Source of the DNA: Asterias amurensis
Taxonomy: Eukaryota > Echinodermata > Asteroidea > Forcipulatida > Asteriidae
Length of the DNA: 64,000 bases
NCBI RefSeq assembly: GCF_032118995.1
Contig: NC_092655.1
Coordinates: 9,725,917-9,789,916 of the forward strand
Reading direction: 5' to 3'
Shown: positions 14,701-24,654 of the stretch, in pieces
Numbering within the stretch: the stretch's first letter is position 1
Layout of the letters: each line of letters opens with the position of its first letter
Translations under genes and position numbers: made by a program
The notes under the pieces: generated by a model
Told to the model about the DNA's origin: nothing
The model's database searches: none
What the model saw: only the letters and a program-made list of their open reading frames with translations

Positions 14701-17700
14701 TTAGATGGTTGATTTCGAGACCTCAAGTTCTAAACTTGAGGTCTCGAAATCAAATTCGTGGAAAATTACTTCTTTCTCGAAAACTATGGCACTTCAGACG
14801 GAGCTGTTTCTCACAATGTTTTATACCATCAACCTCTCCCCATTACTCGTTACCAAGAACGGTTTTATGCTGATAATTATTTTGAGTAATTGCCAATAGT
14901 GTCCACTGCCTTTAAGTGTAACCAACACGGGATGTATATTTATGGTGAATAGGCCGATATCAGATAGATGTACTATGCAAGTCATTAAACTTTATGCTGT
15001 AATACAAGTGTGCACAAGTCCCATACTCATGAAAGTACTGTACTCCTATCTAATGTATGACAACTTAACACATAAACAATGGAACTCTGCATGTGGCTGG
15101 CTAAGCAACAAAGAGCAAGTGTATTGACTGTCAAATTCATATCAAATTCAAGCAAAGCTAAAACCTTGGGCATTTTCCAAACCTCTGCTAGAGGCTCTGT
15201 CTCTGGCTCCATTTGATTAAGAATGTGCAAAATGATGGACCCCAAGACAAGGTTTGGAAAAAGGCCAATCGAGATGAATTTATATCGTTTTAATTAAGTG
15301 AAATTTTGAAAAGTACAAGCTTGTTGAGAAATAACTGAATAACGACTAGGCTAAAATTGTTGCTTTTCACGTTTGATTCTTGTAGTTTTTGAGTTTATTG
15401 CATCATTTTGGGTACAATGTAACTCGATCACATGAAGGAAGTCTTCAACATCAGGCCTAGAAGTTCGCTTGACTCCGCGAGAATCAAAATGGATTCTCGC
15501 TGAAGAATTTCGCGAGAATCCAAGATTCTCCTAAATTTCGGGGAAGGATTCTCGCATATTTTTGGGGAGAATTTTTTTATTGCATATATTTTTACATGAA
15601 TATTTGCTAAATGAAGTGTTTTGAAAATAAAGCAATTATGAGAAGACATAACAGGGGTTTCTCTTAACTTTTTGTTTCAATCGCGTGTATTGAATACACC
15701 AATTTTGTAACGTGTAAAAAATAAATTAATAAAAAAAATAAATAAACAAAAAATTGTGTAATAAGTGAAGTCCTTAGAACTGCGTTTTTGGACGATTTTA
15801 TCTCTTAATTCATGCCCTAAATCATCCGTTTTCCATCAAAAATAATTCTATGAATTCGAGATTTGAGGATCAGTTGTTTTGAACATGTCTTGAACTCCGT
15901 TTGCAACGAAATCTTTGAGAATCAACGATCGGTCACTGAGAAATAATTCAATTAATTTTGCCCCGCAATAACGCCTTCCGTCGGCAAAAGTTGTTCGTGT
16001 TATTAGAATTTCTCCTCCAAGGCTGTGCATTGTGCACAATCTGCAGGCGTAATGCACAGCGTGCAGCATTTCTTTACTCCGTTGGTGAACGTGTACTGCA
16101 CTGAATTCTAGTCAAGAAGATCAATATATATATACAATACAATACAATACAATGGGTTTTTATAGATCGTGAATATGGAACTACCAACTGCCGTCAACGG
16201 CCAATCACAGCGTGCAGATCAGAATGTTGGTTAGACTGAACTTTGGTCGACCGTGTGTGTGTGTGTAGCGATGGGATACTCGGCACCATGTAGTTTGTGC
16301 ATCGTGTTTTTCCACGTGTATAAAAGCAGATTAATTCCGTGAGCTTACTATCCAGGGAGACTATTGGTCCAAAACGGGATCTTTTGCGCTATCAACCAAT
16401 CCGCGGACAGGATAAAACAAAATATACTGGGGTTCGTTTTTGGGCTGGAACCAATAACTGTTCCGGTCCTTGGCTTGTGTTTACCAACGACTTAAATTCA
16501 ACCGAACTACATCGTGTATTACAGGCAGGGAGTGCGTGGTGTGTGACGAACGATGACGGCCGTTTAGGGTTAAGGATCAGACGACAACTCGACTCGACAG
16601 CGACGTGAATGTTTTTAAAAACTAACTTTATGTCGGATAAACGGAACTAATAAATAAAACTAGAGGTTCTTAGTACAAATATATTCATGTTGAACCAAAT
16701 GTAAAGCCGAGAAAGTGATTTTCCCCTGGCAATTTCACGCGAATCTACTCAGATTCGCGGCGTCTTCGCCGGGCGCGAATCTTCGCGCGAATCGATTCGC
16801 GGATTCGCGTCGGATTTCTAGGCCTGAACATCCTTCTTGCAAGTTTAGAGATGTGTGCAAGTGTATGAATGAATACTACGAATGAAGAATGCAAAATTGT
16901 GTTGTGTATTACCAATCCCAAATCATGTGTTTTGGCCTACTGTTGGGATTCATTCAATTGATTTGGCAAATACCTGCTTAAGGAAGAGGAAATGTTGGAT
17001 GCCTTCGATGTCTATATCATCATCATCATCGTCTTCAAATGATGGATTCCACTTGATTTCTTTCTTGCTCCCTGAAAGCTCATCTCCTACAGAGGAAAAC
17101 AAAGAACCAAGTTGAGTCACTTCAGTACATTGACACAGAGAGAGCCCTGTGATGATGCTGCTGCTTCAGCAAAAAGCAGTGAGCAAGAGACCAAAATTAT
17201 GACTTCACTAAAGGAAGAGGCAGGCACTTCTACATTGTATAACTAATCTTATATTGGAAATTTTAAGTAAATATTGAATGACAGTTCTTGTTAGTACATG
17301 TTTGTTCGCATATAAGAGCATTGCATGCACTTTCTTTCCCTTCCTACACAAAACGGAGCCCAAGGACGTGTCAAAAAATGAGGAGAAGGTAGTGGACCTC
17401 AAGTCATAACACCCAAGTACATGAGTACTCATGTAGGCCTACTCAAGTTCTAGGAGTTGTCTTCCTAAGTTCCTACCCTAGTCTAAAGTCCGTCGATATC
17501 GGTTTTTTCCCATAACCGATATATCGAAAATTTAATATCGAGTATACTCGATATATCGAGTATTTCCCGCGCGCAAGATGAAGCCTAAAAACAGCACTTG
17601 GTATACTCATGGAGAGTAGAAATATATATACCGTAGACTGACAGTTTAATAGGGTTACATTTAAACCTGTTTTTGTCTGATCCCCCGAACTTGTTTGTAG

Positions 17701-20700
17701 TTCAAAAATTTCAAATTGCGTAGTCCCGCGTCCCGATTATTTCTGGTTTTACAACAAAGTATGATCGCCGCTACCGCTGGCTTGGCCAATTGGTGAACGC
17801 TCACCACAATTCTCGATTCGTGATTGGCCATGATTGGCCGTCTCAAAATGACACAGAGCCTTTGTGAGTCCGCCGACATTAAGGTGTCAGTTGCCGATGC
17901 ATTGACGTAGAAGTGTCAATCAAGTTGTCCGACGGCGGCTTTGAGTTGAGATCTTTGGTACGATGTGGAAAAAAAAAAAATTGGTGCGACAGGCCCGCTG
18001 TTCTATAGTTACTAAACGTTTTCAGAGTCTAATGCCCTCCAAAATAACGACAATTCACGGCAATATTGTTAGATACATAATAAATGTCCGCTGGTATGTA
18101 ACACTACCTTTACGGTTGAAAATGGTTGAGATAATCATCGAAAAAAAAATCACTAGAAAGTCCCGCAAAACACGGACCTACCACTCCGCGATCACAATAT
18201 ACAACGCAAGCAGCATGCAGTCACATAGTCTCCAATAAAGGCTCGTAGCACTTAGCAATCTATAATAAAGGCATGAAACATTGAATGCTAGAACGCCCTC
18301 TATTGTCGAAATAACGCAGTGCATCAAGCGATACCGCCTTGACAAAAGACTGCACGTGTTTGTGCATGCTTGGGCAAACGGGTTTTCCCCCCGAATTGCA
18401 ATAACCACACACGCTGGTGTGCACGCTTAAACCGTACAACAGCATAGTCTTCGCTGGTACGCACGCAATAGCCGCCGACAGCGTGGTCTGCGAAGCATAT
18501 AGTTCCTCGGAAATGTTAGCTTGTTTACGAAAACAACACAACGTGTAGGCTTTATTTGACCAAAATGACGCCATTACGATACCTTGGATTGATAGAAAGA
18601 TTATTTTACTGTATAACGTAAGATTGTTTTCTTCCTAGTTTTGTTATGTCTTGTTGATTTGGGGAAGTTTTTGCGGGGTATTTTTGCAAAGCAGCGGTGG
18701 TTTCTTTTGAGGTTTTACCGTGCGCTCGCCGGGGGGTCTAAACTTCTGCGGCGGGCCAGCGGCTGATGGCGAAAACACAAAGAACAAGCAGACATACTTG
18801 GTTGTAAAACGTTTTTTTTTTAATAGGGCAACTCAAAATGATGAAACTACATAACGACGACGGCTTTTCTAATACTGAAACACAGATTTCTTTTAAATAA
18901 TCGGACACTCTTTTGGTATTTTCGATATCATTTAGGAACATCGAAATTTTCAAAACATCGAAATTTTCAAAACATCGAAATTTTCGATATATCAAAAATC
19001 CGATATTACGATATGATTATAAAAGTGACATTGGCGATTTCGATGTCAAAAAAATATTGAGTTTTTGAGTATTTTCGATATATCGACGGACGTTACCCTA
19101 GTCATACCTGACTAGCTAGTCTACAGCCTGGGCCCTGAGCACATGGTAATAGCACAGCCAGGTCACACTCCCAACAATTGAGGTGCTGTCTAGGCTAGCC
19201 CCACTTGGGGCCAATGCACTTTGTTTCCTCCTTGGCCCCAGCGCCAACGCAATCATACTTTGGGCACAAAAATATGATTGCAGTAGCGCTGGGGCTTAGA
19301 ATACAAAGTGGATTAGCCCCAAATGTGACTAAGTCTAGGCGGACCATGTTCGGACCATGTTCACGGATGCAACGTTTATCAAGTTTGAAAGGTTGCTTGC
19401 ATAACACGAATAAACCAAGAAAGAATGATACTCCGCATTAGTTTGTTTCCAGTTTAAAAAAAAAAAAAAAAACCATGTCAAACTCTCAATACATTATAAA
19501 TCGTGAAAGAGACACATAGATTAAAACTGTCAAGTACACACAATGTAGGCCCTATTGGCTAAAGGAGAATTTCCCTTTGTGTTGAGGTACATTTCATTTT
19601 ACGGAAAATTATGGGGGTTTTTCACGCAATTTGTTTTCTCTTCTAAGCAGCGTAGCAGTTAAATGATTTGTGGCATTGCATGGTGAGGTCTTGATCATTA
19701 TATAATTGGCATAGCAGTTGGCTGCCATCTTGCCTTTCACAGAGCTTGTACAACATGGACAATAGAGGGCACCTTGCTGCAGATGGCCGTTTATGGATTA
19801 GTCTTGGCACAAGTCGTCAGTGATCGCTAACGGATAGTGTAATCATGGAGGTGTAGTTAAGTAGTACTGCGCTCGTTGAGTCATTGTAAATCGTTTCTGG
19901 TAACAATAACTGATATTTTGGGCCAGACTAAATCCACAAAGAGCCATCTGCAGCAAGGCGCCCTCTGTTGTCCATGTTGTACAAGCTCTGTAAAAAAGGC
20001 AAGATAGCAGCCAATTTAGCTATGTAAAAAAAATGAAAGAAAATGTCATAAACGCAATTTAACCTCAAACCAATGGAAAGTGTCCTTTAGCCCTAGCTCA
20101 ACTTTTGTGGCCAACGAGTTTCTGAATCCTTAGCCACATGTCTGTCGTCAGGGCCCATCTTTTGGAAAGTGGCTTCCCTAGACAGAAAAGCTGGTCTATA
20201 TATAATCCAGATAAAATGTGATCAAAAAGCTCTTACTCTTACTTAGGTTGAGTTTTGTTCTTTGTTGGAAGCTAAATAATAATATAATTCATGCATAAAT
20301 TCATGTATAAATTCAAGTTTAAATACAAAAGTGGCTCTTTGCCTAGCGAATTTAATGATCTTTTTACACCGTGTTCATCAATCCATACTTATTCAACTTG
20401 TGCAGGAGATTCAAAAGGTGATTTGTATACAAAATTCACCCGAACAACGTTTTCCAAAAACAACAATGTATCTCGTGGCACCCTATTCTGGAACAACCTT
20501 AACTCTGATATTAAAAAGTCTCGTTCACTTAATTCATTCTCAAAGAAATTGAAAGAGCACCTCTTGAATATGTATTTGTAACTGTAGTACATGTATATAC
20601 ACTAATTGTACAAAGGCTGTGGTGTCGTTAATTATTTTTATTGATTAGTCTGGTCCGTTTCATTGTTTGTTTTTGTTTGTTTGTTCTGTTTTTGTTTGCT

Positions 20701-23441
20701 TTTGTTTTTTGTCTGTCTCAGGGAAATACACAAACATGACAAAGGCATTTTGCTTAAACTTTTTCCCCGAATGTCGATTAGTACGTTAATTTCTGTATAG
20801 CTATTATCTTCAAATTTCTATACTGTATTACTGTTAATAGGCAGTTTCAGTAAAATTTAATGCAGGTGATTTTTTTCTCTGACAAGTTGTGGTCTGTTAA
20901 GGTGTATTCTAAGGAGTAAAAATCAATTTAAAATTTTGAAATCGGATGTTTGGTTGCAGATATATACTGTCTTTAAAGAGCATGGATCGTGCAAAAAACG
21001 TACCTGTGTTCAAGTTCAATTGTTATGTTTTTCTTCATATCGGCTACGGCCAAGTTTAATGCACAGCCTATGACAATAGAGGGCGCACTATAGACGAGCG
21101 CCCTCTACAAATGGGGAGGTTTACAAACTGTGCTGCGCGGCGCTAGTAATGATTTTTATGAACGGCAAAAAGTGATATTTTGTGAATCAAACTGAGGAGC
21201 GGCATTGTGGGGGAAATTGTTAACTATAAAAATTAAATATGTGTTAAGTTTTGCAGGTGTTTGTGTGAATATTCTTTATTAATTATGTCAACAAATAGCA
21301 TTATTAAATTAACCAGATTGGAATAAAATTGAAGAGTTTATGACTGGAATGTTTTCTTTAATTTAATATAGTTGATCCTTGTAGTAATAATTGTAGTATT
21401 AATACAGTAAACATTTAGAACAATCTTTAAAAAACTTGAGGATGAAGGCATTGGTACACATCGATTATTATTGTTATATTTACAAAGACAATTTTTAAAA
21501 ACTAGTGGCTACAATACAATCAATTTTTTGTTCTACTTTCGTTTCAATTAGTATAGGCCTTGAAAATAGATAATAATACTAGTTTCTTTTGACACAAGAT
21601 GAGCAGTCTGTTATATCAATTCAGAACGAGGCAATTACCAAAAACAAGATCGGGCAGCTTTCCCTCAACCAAGACGAAACATATAATTAGAGCCCCGGCC
21701 TATCAAACTTATTGTAACACACGCCCTCTTGTGGTGGCACATCACAGAAACACGAAGATGTACTGGTACATGTACAATTGTGCATATATTTTGGACAACT
21801 TTGCAAGAAATGGTTGAACAAAACCTCTTGGAGGGCGAAGAAAACATAATCAAATTACACCAAATTTTCACAAGTTAAACTTAAAAGTATGGGAATTAGC
21901 ACTGACAAAGTCGCATTCAATTTTGATGATTTTTCTCTGGAAGAAATCTTGATTCAAAAAACGGAAAACGCAGACAAAAATAGGTTTTTATGGTAAAAGC
22001 TATGCGACTACATGTACCATGTGCGGAATTTTATCGGCTACACGATGATGTAATCGTTATCTCATTTTGTGTAAAGATGTGCTCCCTCATCGCAAAAAAA
22101 CGTTTTCGGGCTTCTTCGGCGCTTTCCAAAGATTTCCGAAATCCGTGGTCCATGGGGTTCATAGGTGACGTCATGCACAAACGAATGGACGCTGCACGCG
22201 AGGCCAAGCCTCCTGTTTCTGTCGTTGCTCTCTATTTTTTACAATATCTCCGAAACTATTCATCCGATTTCAAATATTTTTGAAATGTAAGCACGAGGAG
22301 AGAATGCTCCTGCCTGCTTTCAAGTCTCATAGTTTTGAGTTGTACAAAATGTGAGTTATGATTTAATATTTCGTTCTTTTTTTTCGGGGCTGTGTGTGTG
22401 TGTGTTTTGGTACACATGAAATCAACTTGATGGAACTGCCTACTGTTAAGTTATTTGGCATCCGTCCTTCATTATTATACTCATTGATATTATTTTGTTT
22501 TCTACTGTATGCTTAATTGTAATTGTCGACATGGAAAATAAATGTACATTGATTGATTGATTGTATGGAGGCTTCCTCCATCCATCGTCTGACCATTTTG
22601 GATTGACCCAAGCCCTTAAATCACCTAGACTCCTTTTGTTTGTGTCACATACACAAACGAAAGGAGTCCATGATTGAGGGATAGATTACATCTTGCATTC
22701 TGACGCAATATAAAAACACGACCTGTGCTTCCAAGACCCCTGTCAACTGCTTTTGCATGCGTACCAGCGACGACATGCGAGCATTACCACCAGCACGCAC
22801 AATCGGTATTAGGTGCACAACTCAAGGCACAAGATGGGTCCAAAAAATGTGTGGGTAAGATTTTTAGGAAGAATTCAATAGGCTGTATTGAATATGACGT
22901 CACCGTTCAAATATTTGCCCTACAACTTGATGGCATCTGCGAGCGTGTGCGTGTGTGTGTGCATGCTTGTGCCGTAGAAATCAAACTGGGAACGTTGCGT
23001 GCTGCGCGTTTCTTTGATGTACGCGTTTGGACACGCATACGGTTTGACCTACAAGATGGTGACTTCCATCGCAAAAAGGGGGTTATTCAATACGGTCTTT
23101 ACCGAAGTCGAAGAATTATATAGAATTTTAACTAAGAATAATAAGAGTTGGCAAAATCAACTTGTGTTAGCGACTGTAGGTAGGGCCCACCCATATACTT
23201 TAGTTTTACACTATTATTACAGTTCTTGCTTCTTTTGTCGATTTAAAATGTATTGGACGTGTTGACGGTGTATTGACGGTACTGTTCCTGTTGACGGTGT
23301 ATTGACGTCCCGGTATAGCCTCTGGACAAAACACGCTGGCTGTAGTGTAGCCCTTTTTTCTCCAAATTTGTCAATCAAGGATTCATTGATTATTGTCCAT
23401 CATTTCAAATGGTACTTACCCCAAAAGTATTCCTTTGACAT
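1243..23441 (-). CDS. Nucleoplasmin/nucleophosmin-family histone chaperone, 3' end outside window
   Basis: Seven exons read on the minus strand: 23420-23441, 16974-17086, 14152-14274, 6290-6380, 3459-3598, 2665-2775, 1243-1325 (683 nt, 227 codons plus 2 nt). All junctions have GT donors and AG acceptors and stay in frame. Residues 1-117 form the nucleoplasmin core: YFWG near the N-terminus, a loop with six consecutive Asp (about 29-34), KQAVLGANAKEGE at 44-56, and SGTGPVYLSGQH at about 103-114, the family's hallmark strand. An acidic tract follows (DDDDDEDEMDEED, 121-133), then a bipartite nuclear-localisation-like signal (KKR 148-150, KKMK 160-163), 13 consecutive Asp (173-185) and another acidic exon (201-227). 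In this family the core makes a pentamer and the acidic tracts bind histones in the nucleus or nucleolus. Echinoderm members have been described as mitotic apparatus protein p62; orthology to that or to NPM1 is inference. The basic C-terminal part must lie beyond the left edge. Confidence 0.9.
1326..2664 (-). other. Intron 6 of the nucleoplasmin-like gene
   Basis: No further coding segment recognised. It holds a low-complexity stretch rich in AATAAT and ACAGACA near 2040-2210 and otherwise unremarkable AT-rich sequence. Confidence 0.6.
2665..2775 (-). CDS. Nucleoplasmin-like gene, exon 6 (poly-Asp)
   Basis: Acceptor TTTTGGTAAG, 111 nt if the donor is CGT/GTATAT. Encodes MSKEEQNDG, 13 Asp, then VEEVDEEMPVVRTIR. 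The Asp run is 12 GAT-like codons in near-pure tandem. The donor is the weakest splice site in the model; a GT two bases earlier would break the frame with exon 7. Confidence 0.7.
3459..3598 (-). CDS. Nucleoplasmin-like gene, exon 5 (acidic tract and NLS)
   Basis: Acceptor ATTTCCAG, donor AAG/GTATAT, 140 nt. Joined to exon 4 it reads EISADDDDDEDEMDEEDFET then a linker and KKRQISTSESIAKKMK. The two basic clusters are 9 residues apart, as in a bipartite nuclear import signal. Confidence 0.85.
3694..4066. mobile_element. Dispersed TIR element, family 1 (TTAAAGGCAGTGGACACTATT)
   Basis: Left end TTAAAGGCAGTGGACACTAT and right end ATAGTGTCCACTGCCTTTAA are near-perfect inverted repeats, continuing into TGGTAATTGTCAAAGA against TTTGAGTAATTACCAAT. 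About 373 bp, no coding capacity. Full copies also at 14530-14915 and 57411-57802, an old copy at 262-885. Non-autonomous DNA transposon; the TTAA-containing ends could include the target site, so piggyBac-like is possible but unproven. Confidence 0.8.
4067..6289 (-). other. Intron 4 of the nucleoplasmin-like gene (distal part)
   Basis: AT-rich sequence with one 14-base poly-G run at 5633-5646. I see no exon, RNA gene or clear repeat structure. Confidence 0.5.
6290..6380 (-). CDS. Nucleoplasmin-like gene, exon 4
   Basis: Acceptor TTTTCCTCAG, donor ATAG/GTAATT, 91 nt. Encodes residues 87-116: SILDIAIQPPVTLSLVSGTG then PVYLSGQHMI, the most diagnostic strand of the nucleoplasmin core. Confidence 0.9.
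6381..12022 (-). other. Intron 3 of the nucleoplasmin-like gene (distal part)
   Basis: Mostly featureless AT-rich DNA. It carries a tRNA-like SINE near 10593 (listed separately), a GGGTAG-rich patch near 10190, a CCTTGACCTTT-rich patch at 9540-9660 and a possible decayed repeat around 11610-11760 sharing CTCAGCTTGG phrases with 45510-45660. No coding exon recognised. Confidence 0.5.
10593..10660 (+). repeat. tRNA-derived SINE head
   Basis: GGATAGCTCAGTTGATACAG resembles a tRNA A box region and GGGGTCAAGGGTCC a B box about 35 bases later. No closing acceptor stem is seen, so this is a SINE promoter, not a tRNA. A similar unit with the same downstream TTTCTTTG is at 47425-47485. Confidence 0.5.
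12023..12408. mobile_element. Dispersed TIR element, family 2 (AAAGGAACACGTTGCC)
   Basis: Left end TTAAAGGAACACGTTGCC and right end GGCAACGTGTTCCTTTAA are inverted repeats, and the inversion continues through GATCGGTCGAGTTGG into most of the element, with a centre around CATTTAGTCAAAATTTTGAC. About 386 bp. It can fold into one long hairpin. Other copies at 12914-13305 and 25916-26275. Confidence 0.85.
12914..13305. mobile_element. Dispersed TIR element, family 2, second copy
   Basis: Same ends as the copy at 12023, only about 500 bases away, with a perfect central palindrome around CATTTATGGGGGTCAAAATT and its inverse. Both copies are in the same intron and same orientation relative to their ends cannot be assigned because they are nearly symmetric. 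Confidence 0.85.
14152..14274 (-). CDS. Nucleoplasmin-like gene, exon 3
   Basis: Acceptor CTACAG, donor AGT/GTAAGT, 123 nt, phase 0 on both sides. Encodes residues 46-86 (AVLGANAKEGERNVVEI ... FSLKLGLNES), the middle beta strands of the core. Locally more GC-rich than the surrounding intron. Confidence 0.9.
14530..14915. mobile_element. Dispersed TIR element, family 1, second copy
   Basis: Ends TTAAAGGCAGTGTACACTAT and ATAGTGTCCACTGCCTTTAA. It contains an internal perfect palindrome, GAGACCTCAAGTTCTAAACT against CTTGAGGTCTCGAAATC, in the middle. Sits about 250 bases upstream of exon 3 of the minus-strand gene, inside its second intron. Confidence 0.85.
15452..16826. mobile_element. 1.4-kb hAT-like element, CAGGCCTAGAA ends, 5-bp TSD
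   Basis: Starts CAGGCCTAGAAGTTCG and ends with the inverse of CAGGCCTAGAAATCCG. The flanks are AACAT on both sides (15447-15451 and 16827-16831), a 5-bp target-site duplication. The subterminal regions are rich in GCGAGAATC / GATTCGCG words. No long ORF, so non-autonomous. The CAGG start and 5-bp duplication fit some hAT lineages; assignment is inference. An AATAC microsatellite is inside at 16134-16153. Confidence 0.75.
16974..17086 (-). CDS. Nucleoplasmin-like gene, exon 2
   Basis: Acceptor CTCTGTAG, donor CAG/GTATTT. Encodes residues 8-45, including KKEIKWNPSFE, a six-Asp loop and HFLFLKQ. Length 113 nt; with the 22 nt of exon 1 it gives exactly 45 codons. Confidence 0.88.
17484..19095. 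mobile_element. 1.6-kb hAT-like element, 8-bp TSD
   Basis: Left end TAAAGTCCGTCGATAT; right end is the inverse of TAACGTCCGTCGATAT. Flanked by CCCTAGTC at 17476-17483 and 19096-19103, an exact 8-bp target-site duplication, typical of hAT transposons. The subterminal parts are full of ATATCGA / TCGATAT words. Internal ORFs are short and unrelated to a transposase I recognise. A second right end of the same family is at about 61490-61636. Lies in intron 1 of the nucleoplasmin-like gene. Confidence 0.8.
19195..19322. repeat. Short foldback element
   Basis: TAGCCCCACTTGGGGCCAAT and GCCCCAGCGCCAACGCAATC are mirrored by GATTGCAGTAGCGCTGGGGC and ACAAAGTGGATTAGCCCCA. About 128 bp with arms of roughly 55 bases. 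No ORF of note. Confidence 0.6.
19709..20025. mobile_element. Foldback MITE with ~85-bp arms
   Basis: The left arm from CATAGCAGTTGGCTGCCATC through CTTGTACAACATGGACAATA to TTGCTGCAGATGGC is mirrored by the right arm GCCATCTGCAGCAAGG, CCATGTTGTACAAGCTCTGT and GATAGCAGCCAATTTAGCTA. The unpaired middle is about 150 bp. It contains the AGAGGGC word seen in several other elements here. Confidence 0.75.
20291..20837 (+). pseudogene. LINE ORF2 C-terminal fragment and 3'UTR (part 1)
   Basis: A 96-residue open frame (20291-20578) reads FKYKSGSLPSEFNDLFTP, then FSKNNNVSRGTLFWNNLNSD and a lysine-rich SFSKKLKEHLLNMYL end. This is the usual C-terminus of CR1/L2-type LINE reverse transcriptases: a YK.G.LP..F...F motif, then WN.L...IK...SL..FKK.LK. 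The 3'UTR after the stop (CACTAATTGTACAAAG...TGGTGTCG) recurs at 59790-60110. It breaks off at 20837, where another element is inserted, and resumes at 22441. Confidence 0.75.
20838..22440. mobile_element. 1.6-kb TIR element inserted in the LINE 3'UTR
   Basis: Left end TAGGCAGTTTCA, right end the inverse of GGCAGTTCCATC. The word TACTGTTAA flanks both sides (20829-20837 and 22441-22449), a 9-bp duplication, and the LINE tail is continuous if the element is removed, as judged against the intact tail at 59790-60110. No transposase recognised. Contains a hairpin around AGAGGGCGC / GCGCCCTCT at 21074-21108. A 9-bp duplication suggests MULE-type, but the ends alone do not prove it. Confidence 0.7.
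22441..22565 (+). repeat. LINE 3'UTR (part 2) with GATT tail
   Basis: Continues the element that stops at 20837: GCATCCGTCCTTCATTATTA, then GTATGCTTAATTGTAATTGT and CGACATGGAAAATAAATG, ending in ATTGATTGATTGATTG. Short tandem tails like this are typical of CR1/L2-type LINEs. Confidence 0.7.
22566..23419 (-). other. Intron 1 of the nucleoplasmin-like gene (proximal part)
   Basis: Holds a hairpin at 22630-22668 (CTCCTTTTGTTTGTGT against ACACAAACGAAAGGAG) and a TGACGGTGTATTGACGG duplication near 23265. The open frames here show no recognisable protein. Confidence 0.5.
23420..23441 (-). CDS. Nucleoplasmin-like gene, exon 1 (start)
   Basis: Encodes MSKEYFW plus one base of the next Gly codon, then a GTAAGT donor. 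The short first exon ending in an FWG motif fits the family N-terminus, which is why this ATG was chosen; the next exon joins in phase 1 to continue as W-G-D-E-L. Far too short to be found by ORF length. Confidence 0.85.
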
Positions 23442-24059
23442 TTTGTTAGAGATAGAAGACTAAGAAATACTACAGAAAGAAACAAACTAGATGAAATCTA
23501 TAAATTGTACTATTCAAGCAGTGGTTTGTTGAACCACACACACGAGGCAAAAGAAATGAACAGAATGGCACGTGTGGATGACGACGTGTGTGTGGAGGGT
23601 TGTTGGTGGATGGCGTGTTGAAATGTTTTAAATCACGATTGCGCAGCAATTGCACATAACTGGTTCACAGCAAAAGTTACTTGATGATCACAATAATACG
23701 TCTGTGCACCAACGAAACACAAGTTTTTGCCCGAACCGAGATTATGTCCGTTTGAATATTAAAGGTCTAACAAATGTTGGCACACATGCATAGAAAGCTT
23801 TTTCGAACAAAAATTCACGATAAATCTTTCTTTGGAGAGTCTCGTTATATATGTTTCTTTTATTTTTATGGTGTTACCTTTTTTAAAGTACTTTCTATTT
23901 GCTTTTACATTTAGCAGACGACGTTGATGTTGCAAAGAATGTTATGATTCGCGAATCGCCCGGTTCACATCGTTTCGGTGTACAATCTCGAACTCACAGA
24001 ATCTTCCTCGATATGATATGCTCATCCCCTCATTCACCAGCCACTCATTCGGCAGATGG

Positions 24060-24110
24060 ATGTGGATTGGCCAATAAATGAGAGATGGCAAAGACAATCT
24101 GACCAATCAC
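24060..24110. promoter_or_regulatory. CCAAT-box cluster in the divergent intergenic region
   Basis: ATTGGCCAAT at 24066-24075 reads as a CCAAT box on both strands, and a second CCAAT is at 24103-24107, about 33 bases away. Closely spaced CCAAT boxes are the usual NF-Y arrangement in promoters of proliferation genes. It lies 630 bp upstream of the nucleoplasmin-like start and 2.9 kb upstream of ARHGAP19. Transcription starts cannot be seen, so this is inference. Confidence 0.3.
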
Positions 24111-24654
24111 AGTGTCGGTTGCAAAATTTGAGGGTGTTTTCGTTTGTGTAGTGGCTGTAACTGCGCATGAAGCACGACGACGAGCTACATGTACTGTAGT
24201 ATAGTTTGGCCGGGCGGAAGGCAATTCTTTTCTGCCTTTCTTCGTTTAAATAAAAATTCAAATCTTGTATTTGGTTTGGTTCGTGCAGTGGGATTTAGAA
24301 AACACATGAAACAACTGTTTTATTGTTATCGTTGGGTATTCTGCGTAGCGTCTGTCCAGATCGACAGCAACCGGACCACAAACAAACACAGACAGAAGGT
24401 TTCAAATTCATTTGAAGTGATTTGATTTGTGATTGAATCTTTTGTTGAGGATTGGACTTGGAATTTGGATGAGACAACTTTCCCAACTGTCAAGGACGAG
24501 ATACGGTAACGTTGTATTACTATTGTATCACCTAATAATGAAAATAATTAATATGGCCTATGAGAACTATGAGGTTTTTTGTTTATTGTTCTAAATCTAA
24601 TGATGATGATTGTTTACCTTTTAGTATTTATAATATTAAATAGGTCGATGGTGA

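Noticed and set aside
18260..18574. Minus-strand frame starting MASFWSN as an alternative first exon of the nucleoplasmin-like gene
   Set aside because: It lies inside the hAT-like element at 17484-19095, and the 23420-23441 exon gives a better family N-terminus with matching phase.
24200..24508. A non-coding first exon of ARHGAP19 ending at GAGATACG/GTAACG
   Set aside because: The donor is plausible and the CCAAT cluster is nearby, but nothing else in the sequence supports it; left uncalled.
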